Assembly: GCA_036927565.1 (NCBI GenBank)
Contig: JAYESD010000006.1
Span: 105,683,353 to 105,747,352 of the forward strand
Reading direction: 5' to 3'
Length of the DNA stretch: 64,000 bases
DNA from: Tuctoria greenei
Lineage: Eukaryota > Streptophyta > Magnoliopsida > Poales > Poaceae
Shown here: positions 32,926 to 44,469 of the stretch, in pieces
Layout: the number at the start of each line of letters is the position of its first letter
How positions within the stretch are numbered: the stretch's first letter is position 1
Notes under the pieces: generated by a model
What the model saw: only the letters and a program-made list of their open reading frames with translations
Databases searched by the model: none
What the model was told of the DNA's origin: nothing
Made by a program: the position numbers and the translations under genes

Positions 32926-32980
32926 GTCAAAGGTAAGTTTGACCAAAGCTAGAAATAGAGTTGAGGTGGGACGGAGGGAG
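32926..32980. repeat. Stowaway-like MITE terminus (partial)
   Basis: GGGACGGAGGGAG followed by TA at 32981 is the typical terminal inverted repeat of Stowaway MITEs in grasses, preceded by TTTGACCAAAGC-like sequence. The opposite terminus is not found nearby, so it is a partial copy at the outer edge of gypsy A. Confidence 0.4.
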
Positions 32981-33090
32981 TACTTTACATACCGCTTTGC
33001 AAGCCCCGCTACTGTCGATCTCCTGTCTCCTTACTCCAGCGGCTAAAGTAGCGTACAGCTGCACTTTAGGAATGTCACGGGATAGTTTAA
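32981..33090 (-). repeat. short dispersed repeat shared with 39.0 and 40.9 kb
   Basis: The minus strand contains CTAAAGTGCAGC..TTTAGCCGCTGGAG..GGAGATCG..GCGGGGCTTGCAAAGCGG. The same order of words occurs on the plus strand near 39035-39125 and 40920-41010. It has no coding potential. Confidence 0.5.
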
Positions 33091-33261
33091 AGGAATGGAA
33101 TCCTATGGAAGGGAAATACATTCATACATAGTTTAGAAGCCATAAACATCACCGCACATCTGCAAGCGTCTCATCGTCTTCTCTACGTGTACTAAAGACA
33201 CACCATCCTCTTCTTCGCAACACACATCGGCCATCCTCTTCTCCGCGCGTACTATTACTCT

Positions 33262-33977
33262 TTGTCTCCGTCGCGCGCGCCCTCATTGGTTCCCTTCGAA
33301 GCCCACGGAGTTCCCTTTACCGCACGATATTGTGGTCCTGATCGTGGGGTGGGTCGCCGCAACCTCGCCGTGGTCCATGTATGACCTCTCCAGACTGTGC
33401 GCCACCTGCAGGGCCATGCATGCGGCGTGCCGGCAACCCTCATGTGTGCTATGTCATCGGGTTCAACCTCGTCTTCAAGGACGGTTGCGCACAGCCGAGC
33501 ACCCAATTCCTTGCCCGGGCAGCCGCGAGCAGCCAAATTCTGGCGTCCTACGTCCTCGCCATGCTCCACTACGACGCTGACCGCGGGGCCCGAAATGCCC
33601 TCGAGTGTATCCGGCAAGTCGAAGGTGAGACCCACGTCGGCTACAACGTGACTGGGTCCATCGCGATGAAGTGGACCAACACAGAGTGCTGCCGGTGTCG
33701 ACATGAAGCCATGGAGAGTGTCTATGGTGTGGCTTGGATGTTCCTGGGCAGGCCTCCTCCGAGACAGCCGCTGATGGCGGTGCCCAACATTAACGATGAC
33801 GCTTGGCACTGCCCAACACGGGGGAACCAGGGAACTTCCCGCTGCGGCAGGCAAGGGTGGGAGGAGTGCAGAGTCTTCTCTACTAAGAATTGTAGGATTA
33901 AGCACGAGCATGACTGGTTCTGCCATGAGGTGTTGTACTATTTGGGTTATATACCCTCCATTCCCTATTGGATATGA
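33262..33977 (+). pseudogene. F-box family gene remnant (104-bp deletion)
   Basis: A paralogue of 39946-40732. The F-box-like N-terminus (LPHDIVVLIVGWVAATSP..LSRLCATCRAMHAACR) is in the frame of 33332, while the C-terminal part (NPHVCYVIGF...) is open from 33381 to 33977 in another frame. Alignment with the 40-kb copy shows that 104 bp (equivalent to 40087-40190) are missing at the frame switch, with short CGG homology at the ends. The C-terminus keeps the pattern CGRQGWEECRVF...NCRIKHEHDWFC, a putative zinc-binding tail common in this grass F-box family. F-box proteins are substrate adaptors of SCF ubiquitin ligases; this copy is unlikely to work. No TATA box is clear. Confidence 0.65.
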
Positions 33978-34099
33978 TGCACCCGTAGTTATCCAAATGC
34001 TAGTTAAAAGAGAACCAAGGGAGTATATAAAATAGACTAGGGCATGTTGATGTGTTTCCCCTATGCGTGCTCGTCTCTGATGACAGTTGCACTTGTTGT

Positions 34100-37000
34100 G
34101 TTTCCCCTATGCGTGCTCGTTTGTACACGCCTCATCCACGTTCCGTTCGACCATGTCCGCACGCTATCGATCGGAGCAGAGCCGAGTCTTGTACAACATC
34201 TTTTTTCAATCGGATGTGTAACAAAAATAGTGCGTTGCCTTATATTCTCGTTGCAACGAGTTCAACTTTCCGATGTGGGACAAATCGTTCAAACCTTGTC
34301 AAAATCGCTCGCACGAATTCTTTACACATACCGCGCACGAGGTCAGACGTAGGATATATGCCAGGTGACCTGTGCCCAACCTGGGCCCAGGTACCAGCAT
34401 GAAAGTAATGAGGATAGGATTCCTAGAATTAATCCTATCATTATCCAAGTCATGTCCGGCCATGATACGACCTCATTTGGATAGGAGTGGATCCACTTCA
34501 ATCAAAGTGGATTGGAGAATATTGAGATAAAAATTAGCTCATTTTCCACTTCAATCCACTCCAATACAAGTGGATTGAAGTTACCCAAACAAAGCCTACA
34601 AGATCATCATGACAAATAATACAACTATGCTCGGATGTGTCATACACGTCTTAATTTTCTCTTATATATTATTATTTGAGGCTCGATGACCATGTTTTAG
34701 GGTGTATAGCATGTGCATGGACAACTAGCAGAGTATGAAAGACCTCGATCATGTATGTTTCATGTCGATGTGAATTATATACTATGTGTAATTTCTCTTT
34801 TTGATGTTCGATATCGTCTAGAGTTGTAGGCTCCTAGATCATGCATCTTTGGGGCGTAGCATGCATGGACAAGCCTCAAACTCTGATGATATCCATCATC
34901 AAAAAGACAAAACACGTACGTATTGGTTGGTCATGTTTGGGGTGCATGCATGTTAGACATAGAAAAGCCCTCGGTCATGTTATACAAAACTAACATGCAT
35001 ACCTCATCTATGATATGTACGTACATGTATGATTAACTAACATGCATACCTCATATATGATATATCAGGGTAGATTATATAGCTTATGTGGCAATGCCAA
35101 TGTGGATGTCCAACTCGGACTAAGGATGAAGGTGAAACAGTTTTTTTAAGTTGATGGACTAAATAATTGACCCATTTGAAAGTTTAAGGACCAAACTGAG
35201 TTTTGATTGAATGTCTGAGCAAGAAGCTGGGTATTGTGCCAATTCTAAATCAGCCAAGCTTGAGCTTTCCAGCTTGATGAGCTCAAGCTCGAAAAGTTCG
35301 AGTAAGATCATTTATTTTTGTCATCTATGATATGTGTACCTATTTTTTCTAACATTTTTCCCTTCCATTCATTTTTTTTCTGGAGTTCATTGTCTCCATT
35401 TTTCTTTTCTTTTATAGAGTTCATTTGTCTCCACTCTAGAGACCCCTGGTGTGGAGGGTCACACAACTCGTTTCATGCACAAAGTGGGTTAAAGTGGAAA
35501 ATTTTGCGCCATTAAAGGATATGTATTTTGATAAAATGAGAAAATTTTAATTTCACACGCAAAGGGCCCAGCGTATGCAGGGAAAAACAATTTATGCTTA
35601 TAAAAATCCGCGGTTTGCATCCCTCTCAGTTATCGCAATGGCTCGACGCGTCCCAGCGGCTTCACTGGAAGTATTTTAATTTGACACTGAAAGGACCCAG
35701 GGCTTATATAAAAAACGTTCGTTCCGTACACACCTCCTCCATGTTCTGTTCGACAGCGTCCACATGCTTTCGAACAGAGCGAGGCCAAGTCTTGTACGAC
35801 ATCTATTTTCAATCGGATGTGTAATAACGATAGCGCGTGTTGCCTTATATTCTCATTGCAACGAGCTCAACTTTCTGAGGTGTGACAAATCGTTCACAAC
35901 TTGTCAAAATCGCTTGCACGAATTCGTTACGGACACCGCACGTGGGGTCAGACGTAGGGAATATGCCAGGTGACCAGTGCACAACCTTGGCCCAGGTACC
36001 AGCATGAAAGTGACGAGGATACGATTCCCGGAATTAATCCTTGCATTATCCCAATCATGTCCAGCCATCATATGACTTCGTTTGGGTAGGAGTGGATCCA
36101 CTTCAATCAAAGTGGATTGGAGAGTATTTAGATAAAATTAGTTCATTTTCCACTTCAATCTACTCGAATACATATTGATTGAAGTTACCAAACAAAGCCT
36201 ACATGATCATCATGACACATAATGCAATTATGCTCGGATGTATCATACACGTCTTAATTTTCTCTTATATATTATTATTTGAGGCTCGATGATCTTGTTT
36301 TGAGGTGTATAACATGTGCATGGACAACTAGAAGAGTATGAAAGACCTCGATCATGTATGTTTCATGTCGATGTGCATTACATACTACGTGTAATTTCTC
36401 TTTTTGATGTTGGATATCTTATATAGTTATAGGCTCGTTGATCATGGATCGTTGGGGCGTAGAATGCATGGAAAAGGCCCAAACTCTGAAAATATCCATC
36501 ATCAAAAAGTCAAAACACGTACATATTGGTTGATCATGTTTGGGGTGCATGCATGTTAGACATAGAAAAGCCCTCGGTCTTGTTGTACAAAACTAACATG
36601 CATACCTCATCTATGACATGTACGTATGTGTATAATCACTAAGATGCGTACCTCATCTCTGATATACCGGGGTAGATGACATAGCTTATGTGGCACGCCA
36701 ATGTGGATGTCCAACTCAGACTAAGGATGAAAGTGAAACGGTTGTTTGAAGATGATGGACTAAATAATTAACCCATTTGAAATTTCAAGGACCAAACTAT
36801 GTTTTGATCGATAGTTTGAGGATGAAGCTGAGTATTGTGCCAACTCTAAATGAGCCAAGCTTGAGCTTGCCAGCTTGATGAGCTCAAGCTCGAAAAGCTC
36901 GAGTAAGCTCATTTATTGTTGTCATCTATGATATGCGTACATATTTTTTCTAACATTTTTCTCTTCTCTTCTTTTCTTCTCTGGAGTTCACTATCTCCAC

Positions 37001-38500
37001 TTTTCTCTTCTTTTCTGAAGTTTATTGTCTCCACTCTAGAGGCCCCTGATCTGGATGGTCACACAATTCGATTCACGCATGAAGTGGGTTAAAGTGGAAA
37101 ATTTTACGTCGTTAAAGGAGATGTTTTTCAGTAAAAGGAGAGATTTTGAATTTCACACGCTAAGGGCCCAGCTTATGCGGGGAAAAACAATTTATGCTTA
37201 TGAAAAATCACAGTTCGCATCCCTCTCGGTTATCGTAATGGCTCGACACGTTCCATCGGCTTCACCCTCAGTTTTTTAATTTGACACGGAAAGGGCCCAG
37301 GGCTTATGTAAAAAACATCCACTCCATACACGCCTCCTCCACGTTCCGTTCGATAGGGTCTGCACAATGTCGAACAGAGCAGGGCCGAGTCTTGTACGAT
37401 ATCTTTTTTCAATCGGATGTGTAATAACAATAGTGTGCGTTGCCTTATATTCTCATTGCAACGAGCTCAACTTTCTCAGGTGTGACAAATCGTTCATACC
37501 TTGTCAAAATCGCTTGCACGAATTCATTATGGACACCGCGCCCAGGGGCAGACGTAGGGAATATGCCTGGTAACTAGTGCACAACCTGGGCCCAGGTACC
37601 AACATGAAAGTGATGAGGATACGATTCCTGGAATTAATCCTAGTGATATCCCAATCATGTCCGGCCACCATACGAACTCGTTTGGATAGGAGTGTATCCA
37701 CTTCAATCAAAGTTGATTGGAGAGTATTGAGATAAAAATTAGTTCATTTTCCACTTCAATCCACTCCAACACATGTGGATTAAAGTTACCCAAACAAAGC
37801 CTACATGATCATCATGACAAATAATGCAATTATGCTCGGATGTGTCGTACACGTCTTGATTTTCTCTTATATATTATTGTTTGAGTCTCGATGATCCTGT
37901 TTTGGGGCGTATAGCATGTGCATGGACAACTAGCAGAGTATGAAAGACCTCGATCATGTATGTTTCATGTTGATGTGAATTATATACTACGTGTAATTTC
38001 TCTTTTTGATGTTGGATATCATCTAGAGTTGTAGGCTTGTTGATCATGCATCGTTGGGGCGTAGCATGCATGGACAAGACCTCAAACTTTGATGATATCC
38101 ATCATCAAAAAGACAAAACATGTACGTATTGGTTGATCATGTTTGGGGTGCATGCTTGTTAGACATAGAAAAGCCCTCGATCATGTTGTACAAAACTAAC
38201 ATGCATATCCATCTATGATATGTACGTACGTATGATTAACTAACATGCATACCTCATCTATGATATACCGGTGTAGATGATATAGCTTTTGTGGCATGCC
38301 AATGTGTATGTCCATCTCAGACTAAGGATGAAAGTAAAACAATTGTTTGAAGTTGATGGACTAAATAATTGACCCATTTGAAAGTTCAAGGACCAAAATG
38401 AGTTTTGATTGAAAGTTTGAGGATGAAGTTGAGTATTGTGCCAATTCTAAACGATCCAAGCTTGAGCTTGCCAGCTTGATGAGCTAAAGCTCAAAAAATT
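34100..38500. repeat. 1.6-kb tandem repeat, about 2.7 copies
   Basis: The landmark GCCGAGTCTTGTAC recurs (with small changes) at about 34181, 35786 and 37385, giving a period near 1,600 bp. Each unit carries, in order, that landmark, AATCGGATGTGTAA, a GGATCCACTTCAATC..TGGATTGAAGTTACC inverted-repeat stretch, GGGTGCATGC, GAGCTCAAGCTCGAAAAG, a CTCCACTCTAGAG segment and TTAAAGTGGAAAATTTT. The first unit lacks its start and the third ends near 38500. No frame is conserved as protein across the units. I do not recognise the family. Confidence 0.8.
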
Positions 38501-38699
38501 CATCTGTTGGATCTACATCTTACGGTTGTTACATCTTTTCATTTAACCCCTTCCACCACCACAACCACCTGGTGGAGGGGGTCAAATAAAAAATTTCAAC
38601 AACCATAATGTAGATCGATCCAATGGTTGAAGATGGTTGATTGCATGAAATCAACATCTGACGACATTCTAGTTGAACCCAACTTTAAAACAGGAAATC

Positions 38700-39420
38700 T
38701 TTTGACACAGATTAATCCCGTCGTGATGTTTTCCTCTTCTTGTTTTGTGATATTTTATTTTTTTCTTGTTTTGTGATGTTGTTTTTCATGTTTTGTACTT
38801 CCTCCTTCCCATATTACTTGTCATTAATAATTAGGACAAGTTTTCTAGTTCAAATGTGAACTAAAAAACTTGTTCTAATAACGACAAGTAATATAGGAAG
38901 GAAGGAGTAATGTTTTATGATAATGAATTCAATGTTGTTTGTTTGTTCCATCTGTCATTTTTTTATTTGCTGTTTAGTGAACTATTTGTTCTATCTGTAT
39001 TCTCTATTAATGAACGACCCTCCACACCGTTGGTAGCCTCTAAAGTGGCATGTACGATATTTTAGCCGTTGGAGGTGCCAGGAGATCGCCCGCAGAAGGC
39101 CTGCAAAGCGGTCTATAAAGTAGTATACAATACTAACATGTAGCGACGAATGGAAATAAAAGTGGAGACATTGAACAGATAGAAAACAAGAAAGAACGAG
39201 AAAAATATTAGAAAAAAATAGATAGAACTCCAACGTACCACTAGCCCTATGCCCCTATACGCGGTGTAATCATTACCACTACTTCTATACGCGGCCAGAT
39301 GTTATTACCACTGCTTGAAGGGAAGTGATGCGGACTAGATGTGCCGAGTAGTTTATTTTGTGTTTATTGGGGATTATGTAATAACTAGTTCTGTCGATTA
39401 GCGAAGACTGGAATGAAAAG
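38700..39420. repeat. F-box 3'-flank duplicate, copy 1 (contains MITE)
   Basis: Matches 40740-41160 in order: TTTCTTGTTTTGTGAT, GTGAACTATTTGTTCTAT, CCTCCACACCG, CTAAAGTGGC, AAGCGGTCTATAAAGTA, AGTTTATTTTGTGTTTATTG and CTAGTTCTGTCGATTAG. It is thus the downstream flank of a former F-box copy whose coding part is no longer to its left. It contains a MITE that is absent from copy 2. Confidence 0.7.
38798..38907. mobile_element. Stowaway MITE, 110 bp, TA target duplication
   Basis: Terminal inverted repeats CTTCCTCCTTCCCATATTAC and GTAATATAGGAAGGAAGGAG (reverse complements with few mismatches), flanked by TA at 38796-38797 and 38908-38909. The related flank at about 40780 (TTTTCTAGTAATG) lacks the insert, which gives an empty site. 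Stowaways are moved by mariner-type transposases, none of which is present here. Confidence 0.85.
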
Positions 39421-39945
39421 TGGAGACAATGAACAAAGAGAAAAGAAAAGAAAGGACGAGAAAAATGTTAGAAAAAGATAGGTAGTACGTACGTACGAAT
39501 TAAGGTGAAAGAGCATGGAGAACCAAACTGTAAAACAGGAAATGTTTGGCATAGATTACTGTCAAACATAGTGTGTTATCTCTATTGATGACATGATATT
39601 GTTCTTGTGCTGATGTTGAAAACAGAGCAGTTCCATTACTTCGTTTGTCCCATCAGTGCATGCAAGGGGTGTGGGTCCCATAGGCTGTGGGTTCACATGT
39701 CAGCTACCCTTAACGCACCTGCAGTACTGCAGAGGATGTGGAATCCGCCACCGCCGAAAGCCGAACCATCATTGCGCGCGACCCCCATCAGTACGCGCAG
39801 AGAAGATGATGGCATGTGTCTTTATATAATATATCCATCATCTTCTCCGCGCGTACTCTATACACATACCACCGTCCGCACGTACTCTAGCTTTCTCTTT
39901 GTCTCGGACGCGCGAACCCTCATTGGTTCCCTTTGCAACACTGTG

Positions 39946-40830
39946 ACGCTGAAGCCTATAGAGTTGTCGTTCACGCACGATATTGCGGTCGAGATCGCGG
40001 GGCGCGTTGCTGAAAGCTCCCTGCAACCCTTGGACGACCTCTCCAGTATGGGTGCCACCTGCAAGGCCATGCATGCAGCGTGCCGGGATGGTGCTGTGGG
40101 CAGGCGCATGGCGCTGGAGCGGATGACCCGGTGGATGTGGCGCTACCCAGGGCGGTACAAAGCCGTCGTGGAGAAGCTGGCCATCATCGGCCACCCTCAT
40201 GTGTGCTATGTCACCGGGCTCAAGCTCATCTTCATGGTCGATCGCGCGCAGTAGGGCGCCCGGTTTCTTGCACGGGCGGCCAGGGCCGGCCACACGGAGG
40301 TGGACTACATCCTTGGCCTCCACCACTACGACGCCAACTGTGGGGCCCGTGACGCCGTCGAGTATATCTGGCAGGTCGAAGGTGAGGTCGACGTCGGTGA
40401 GAAAGCAGTCGGGTCGGTCACCATCATGATGACCAACAATGAGTGCAGGCTGTGTTGGCGTTTTGCGAGAATAGTTAATAATGAGATCATCATTTTAGGA
40501 AATATGCAACCTCTGGATGAAATCCGTAATCTGGCGTGGGCGCATTCGCGTCTGCCACCGAGACCGCCGCTGACCAAGAATGAGGTTGACCCGTCTACGG
40601 CTGCCGCCTGCGGGAAGCAAGGGTGGAGCGGCTACAGGGTCTTCTGTAGTGAAGACTGTAGTACTAGACACGAGCATTTCGCATTCTTCCTGAGGTGTTA
40701 TCTAGTATGGGCTATATATAAAAGACTGATAAGGCTGTGTGATGTTATTTTTCTTGTTTCACGATGTCGTTTTTCTTGTTTTCTAGTAATGATTTATATT
40801 GATGAACTTAATGTAGTTCATCTGTTCTAA
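39946..40830 (+). pseudogene. F-box family gene copy with one in-frame stop
   Basis: The frame runs from an upstream ORF starting at 39607 through the F-box-like segment (LSFTHDIAVEIAGRVAESS..LSSMGATCKAMHAACR), a middle part rich in short helices (FLARAARAGHTEVDYILGLH, repeat-like) and a Cys/His tail (CGKQGWSGYRVFCSEDCSTRHEHF). A single TAG at 40252-40254 interrupts it where the paralogue has a sense codon; the frame is the same on both sides. There is no good ATG just before the F-box, and the natural start may be lost. The family is a grass-type F-box group, presumably SCF adaptors. It could be a recent pseudogene, or a gene whose stop is a sequencing error. Confidence 0.65.
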
Positions 40831-41160
40831 CTTTTATTTTGTTTTTTATCTGTTTGTTTAGTGAACTATCTGTTCTATATGTATTCTCTGTTAATGAACA
40901 AACCTCCACACCGCCAGTAGCCTCTAAAGTGGCCGTTACGGTATTTTAGCCGCTGGAGGTGCCAGAGGAGATCGCTCATAGCGGGGCCTGTAAAGCGGTC
41001 TGTAAAGTACATAGTATACAATACCAACAGGAAAACGCAACAGGTAGCGACCACTGCTTGAAGGGAAGTGTTGCAGACTAGATTTGTCAATTAGTTTATT
41101 TTGTGTTTATTGGGTATTATGTAACAGCTAGTTCTGTCGATTAGTTTGTTTCCTGGAATG
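40740..41160. repeat. F-box 3'-flank duplicate, copy 2
   Basis: Direct repeat of 38700-39420 without the MITE and with a few gaps. It shows that the F-box unit and its flank were duplicated in tandem. Confidence 0.7.
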
Positions 41161-41169
41161 GTACGTTGA

Positions 41170-41566
41170 ACACTACTGTTTGGTTCCATCGATGTTTATA
41201 TCTACTGTAGTATTTAAACTTTGTTTATATAACTGTGTTGCTGCGGTTCAGGAGACTTTATGCGTATGCTCTATTTGATCAGAATACCACCCCCATTTCT
41301 ACATTTACTTATTTAGATCACAAATTTCCATAGCCAGACGCGCGCCGGTAGATGGGCTCACGTGTCATGGGGACGAACACCGAGCGTCTCAGCTCAGTTT
41401 CGGCCAACGAATAAAAAGTGACTCAATGCAGTTTCAGCCCATGAATAACAAGCGGCCTAGCACAGTGTTGGGCCTATGCTGGTAGCTTCACGCATGCTTT
41501 GTCCTGGCTGCCTGCCCGCGGGACCCTTCGATCCACAACGGCCCCTCTCCCAATTGTACACAATGT
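41170..41566. other. unassigned spacer
   Basis: About 400 bp between the F-box flank and the minisatellite. It has no supported reading frame and no recognised repeat. The left end of the CACTA element may lie here, but no convincing CACTACAAG terminus was found. Confidence 0.3.
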
Positions 41567-41720
41567 GCTTGGAGGAGCATCCGCTGGCCGCCACGCTCTT
41601 GGAGGAGCATTCGCCGGTCGCCACGCTATTGGAGGAGCATCCGTCGGCCGCCACCCTCTTGGAAGAGCATCCGCCGGCCGCCATGCTCTTGGAGGAGCAT
41701 CCGCCGGCCGCCGCACGTGG
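41567..41720 (+). repeat. 30-bp minisatellite, five units
   Basis: CTTGGAGGAGCATCCGCCGG followed by CCGCCACGCT repeats five times with point changes. If translated it gives LEEHPPAATL-type decapeptides with no stop, on both strands. It lies just upstream of the CACTA transposase-associated ORF. I see no evidence that it is expressed. Confidence 0.8.
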
Positions 41721-41805
41721 AGGAGCAACAACGCTAGGTACAATTGCTCACATAATGTTATTGTAGTTCTATCGTCTTATGGATACGCTGATTGAATTGT
41801 AGGAA

Positions 41806-43060
41806 GTGATGTCAGAAGATAAAACATGGATGGGAAAAGACAGGCGTACGAAGGAGTGGCAGGATGGAATGAAGTCAATTTTAAATTTAGCATTCCAGGG
41901 CACTCATGAAGAAGAAACTAAGCTTTGTCCTTGCAAGAGATGTCATAATATTTGCCACGGGACACGCAAGGAAGTTCATCTTCACTTTCTTCATAATGGA
42001 TGTCATTTGATCATACGTGTTGGGTACACCATGGAGAAAAATGAGTTGAGAAAAATATTGTTGAGCAATCAGCAAATAATGAGGAGATAATTTCTGATGA
42101 TACTGCTATGGAAAATATGTTGTCCAATCTACTTAGAGGCACTGATCATGGTGGTACTTCAGCAGATGTTGATTATCCAGAAAATGCTATAAACCAGCAG
42201 GAGCCAATTGGGTGTGCAAAGGCATTCTATGACTTATTAAATGATGCCAAAAAGGAGTTGTATCTAGGTTGTGAGAAGGTGACCCAATTATCCTTCATCG
42301 TCAGGTTGTACCAGATAAAGTGTTTAATTGGTTTGAGCAAAAACGCGTGTGAGTTGATCCTTGAACTATTCTCATATGTGCTTCCACAGGGCCACTGCAT
42401 TCGTAATACACTTGATAAGGTTAAGAAGGTTGTTCGTGACCTCGAGTTGAGCTACGAAAAGATCGATGCATGTGTCAATGACTCTGTGTTATCTCGGAAG
42501 GACTGTTCTCTGCTGGATCGATGCCCAAAATGTGGTGAATTAAGATGAAAAATAGTACTAGTGGGGATGTAAGAGAGGCTTTACCTTGTGGAAAAGCCAA
42601 GAATCTTGTAGCACGCAAGATTCTACAATACTTCCCTCTTTTTCCCCGTCTTCAAAGGTTTTACATGGCAGAATCAATGGCATCAAACATGCGCTGGCAC
42701 AAAGAAGGACATATAGATGATGGAATATTACTCCATCATGTAGATTTGAAAGCATGGAAGCATTTTGATAGCATCCACCCAAATATCTCATCTGATCCCC
42801 ACAATATAAGACTTGGGCTAGCATCTAATGGTTTCAATCCTTTTGGAGTAATGAATGTTTCCTACAGTACATGGCCTGTGATTCTAATCCCTTATAATCT
42901 ACCGCATTGGTCGTGCATGAAGCAGACTTATTGGTTGATGTCAATGATAATTCCTAGGACAAAGTCACCTGGAAACAACATTGATGTGTATCTACAACCT
43001 TTGATTGATGAGCTACTGAAATTATGGTCTGATGGTGTTTAAACATTCAACAATTCAAAA
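41806..43060 (+). pseudogene. CACTA transposase N-terminal part (TNP2-like)
   Basis: 41806-42090 encodes a transposase-associated domain (MSEDKTWM...CPCKRCHN.....HLHFLHNGCH). 42108-42548 and 42545-43042 continue with TNP2-type sequence (CAKAFYDLLNDAKKELYLGC, then ILQYFPLFPRLQRFYMAE, MRWHKEG, DLKAWKHFDSIHP, GLASNGFNPFG, YNLPHWSCMKQ). The pieces are separated by stops and a frame overlap at 42545. This enzyme binds element ends and excises the transposon. The copy is inactive as read, though a few stops may coincide with introns. Confidence 0.8.
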
Positions 43061-43818
43061 AAAGAGACATTTCTCATGTGAGCTTCTATATTGTGGACAA
43101 TAAATAATTTTCCAGCATATGCAATGCTATGTGGATGCAGCACAAAAGGTATGCTATCATGTATGTACTGTCATGTAAACACTGACGCCCTGTGGTTGAA
43201 ACATAGACGAAAGTATTGCAACATGGGTCATCGTCGTTTCTTACCTCAGGATCACAGGAGGCATCGAGACAAAGCTTCCTTCAACAACAAGATATAGAAT
43301 AGTGAGGCTCCAACATCACTCTCTGGTCATGAAGTACTCAAACAATACAAGACTTTTGATCAAGTGAGTTTTGGACAAACGAATAATAAGAGAAAGCGCA
43401 CTGAGGAAGATAAGTGGCATAGTTGGAAGAAGGAAAGTATATTTCTTCAGCTCCTGTATTGGAAGACATTGCTAATAAGGAATAACTTGGATGTCATGCA
43501 CAGTGAGAAAAACAATTGTGATAGCATATTGGGGACATTGCTTAACATAGATGGTAAACAAAAGATAGTCTACAAGCTCGTCTTGATATGCAGGAAATGG
43601 GTATACGGCCAAAGCAACATCTGGTGGGTATGAAAGGGAAGTATGATTGTCCATCAACATCATACGCATTGCATAAAGATCAGAAGACCACCTTGTGCAA
43701 GTTTTGTGGGGATGTGAAGATGCCCGATGGTTATGCCTTAAACGTCAAGAGATGTGTGGACATAACAACATGTAAGGTATCAGGTCTAAAAACTCATGAC
43801 TACCATATTATATTTTAG
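43061..43818 (+). pseudogene. CACTA transposase C-terminal part
   Basis: Contains the motifs NNFPAYAMLCGCSTKGMLSC (43100 onward), HRRFLPQDHRRHR, the characteristic NLDVMHSEKNNCDSILGTLL (about 43480-43545) and SYALHKDQKTTLCKFCGDVK. These are typical of the TNP2 end and the domain that follows it. Several frame changes and stops (for example near 43298 and 43633) break it. Confidence 0.75.
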
Positions 43819-44411
43819 AAGATCCTTCCTATTGCAATACGTGACATATTGACTGAAAAGGTTGTTGCACCTTTTATTGAGTTTAGCAGATTCTTTTTTA
43901 GAATTTGTTCTAAATAATTGGCGGAACCAGATATGGATAAGATGGTCAAATTATTTCCTGAAACAATTTGTAAGCTTGAGATGTTGCTTCCTCCCGCTTT
44001 ATTTGATATCATGGTAAATCTTCCAATCCATCTTGCCGAAGATGCTCGCTTGGGTGGACCTGTTTCTTATAGATGGATGTGTCCAATTGAGAGGTACCTT
44101 GGTACATCGAAGAGGTATGTACATAACATAGCTCACCCGGAGGGTTCTATAGCGAGGGATATATTATGGAAGAGTGTATGACTTTTTGTAGTCAGTTTTT
44201 GGATAACATCAGCACCAAGCTTAATAGGCCAGAACGTCATGAAGCTGCAGCTACAAATGAATCTTCTCTCGAGTCTAATATATTGACAAAAGCTGATAAT
44301 TCTAAAAAAGGGTTTAAACGGGGCCAACATACTATGGTGGAACTACATAACATCAGGCACTATACTATTTCTAATGTTGAAAAGGCCGCTCAATGGATCA
44401 AGTACGTATAA
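43819..44411 (+). pseudogene. CACTA DUF4218-type region
   Basis: The sequence LPIAIRDILTEKV, then after a stop LETICKLEMLLPPALFDIMV-like residues (43918 onward), HLAEDARLGGPVSYRWMCPI, ERYLGTSKRYVHNIAHPEGS and ECMTFCSQFLDN match the domain that follows TNP2 in plant CACTA transposases. The overlapping frames at 44166-44181 show a frameshift. Confidence 0.75.
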
Positions 44412-44469
44412 CTCAGGTGTTCTATACTATATTGGATCATGCTTGTAGATGGGTAATTTAATTTTGTAT

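Noticed and set aside
33255..33926. 223-codon frame on the minus strand opposite the F-box remnant
   Set aside because: It is a shadow of GC-rich coding sequence. The plus strand carries the recognisable family motifs.
39838..40326. 162-codon minus-strand frame opposite the second F-box copy
   Set aside because: Shadow frame in GC-rich sequence; no family match recognised.
41169..41176. CACTACTG as the left terminus of the CACTA element
   Set aside because: It does not match the right terminus complement CACTACAAGG and is preceded by GAA rather than AGC.
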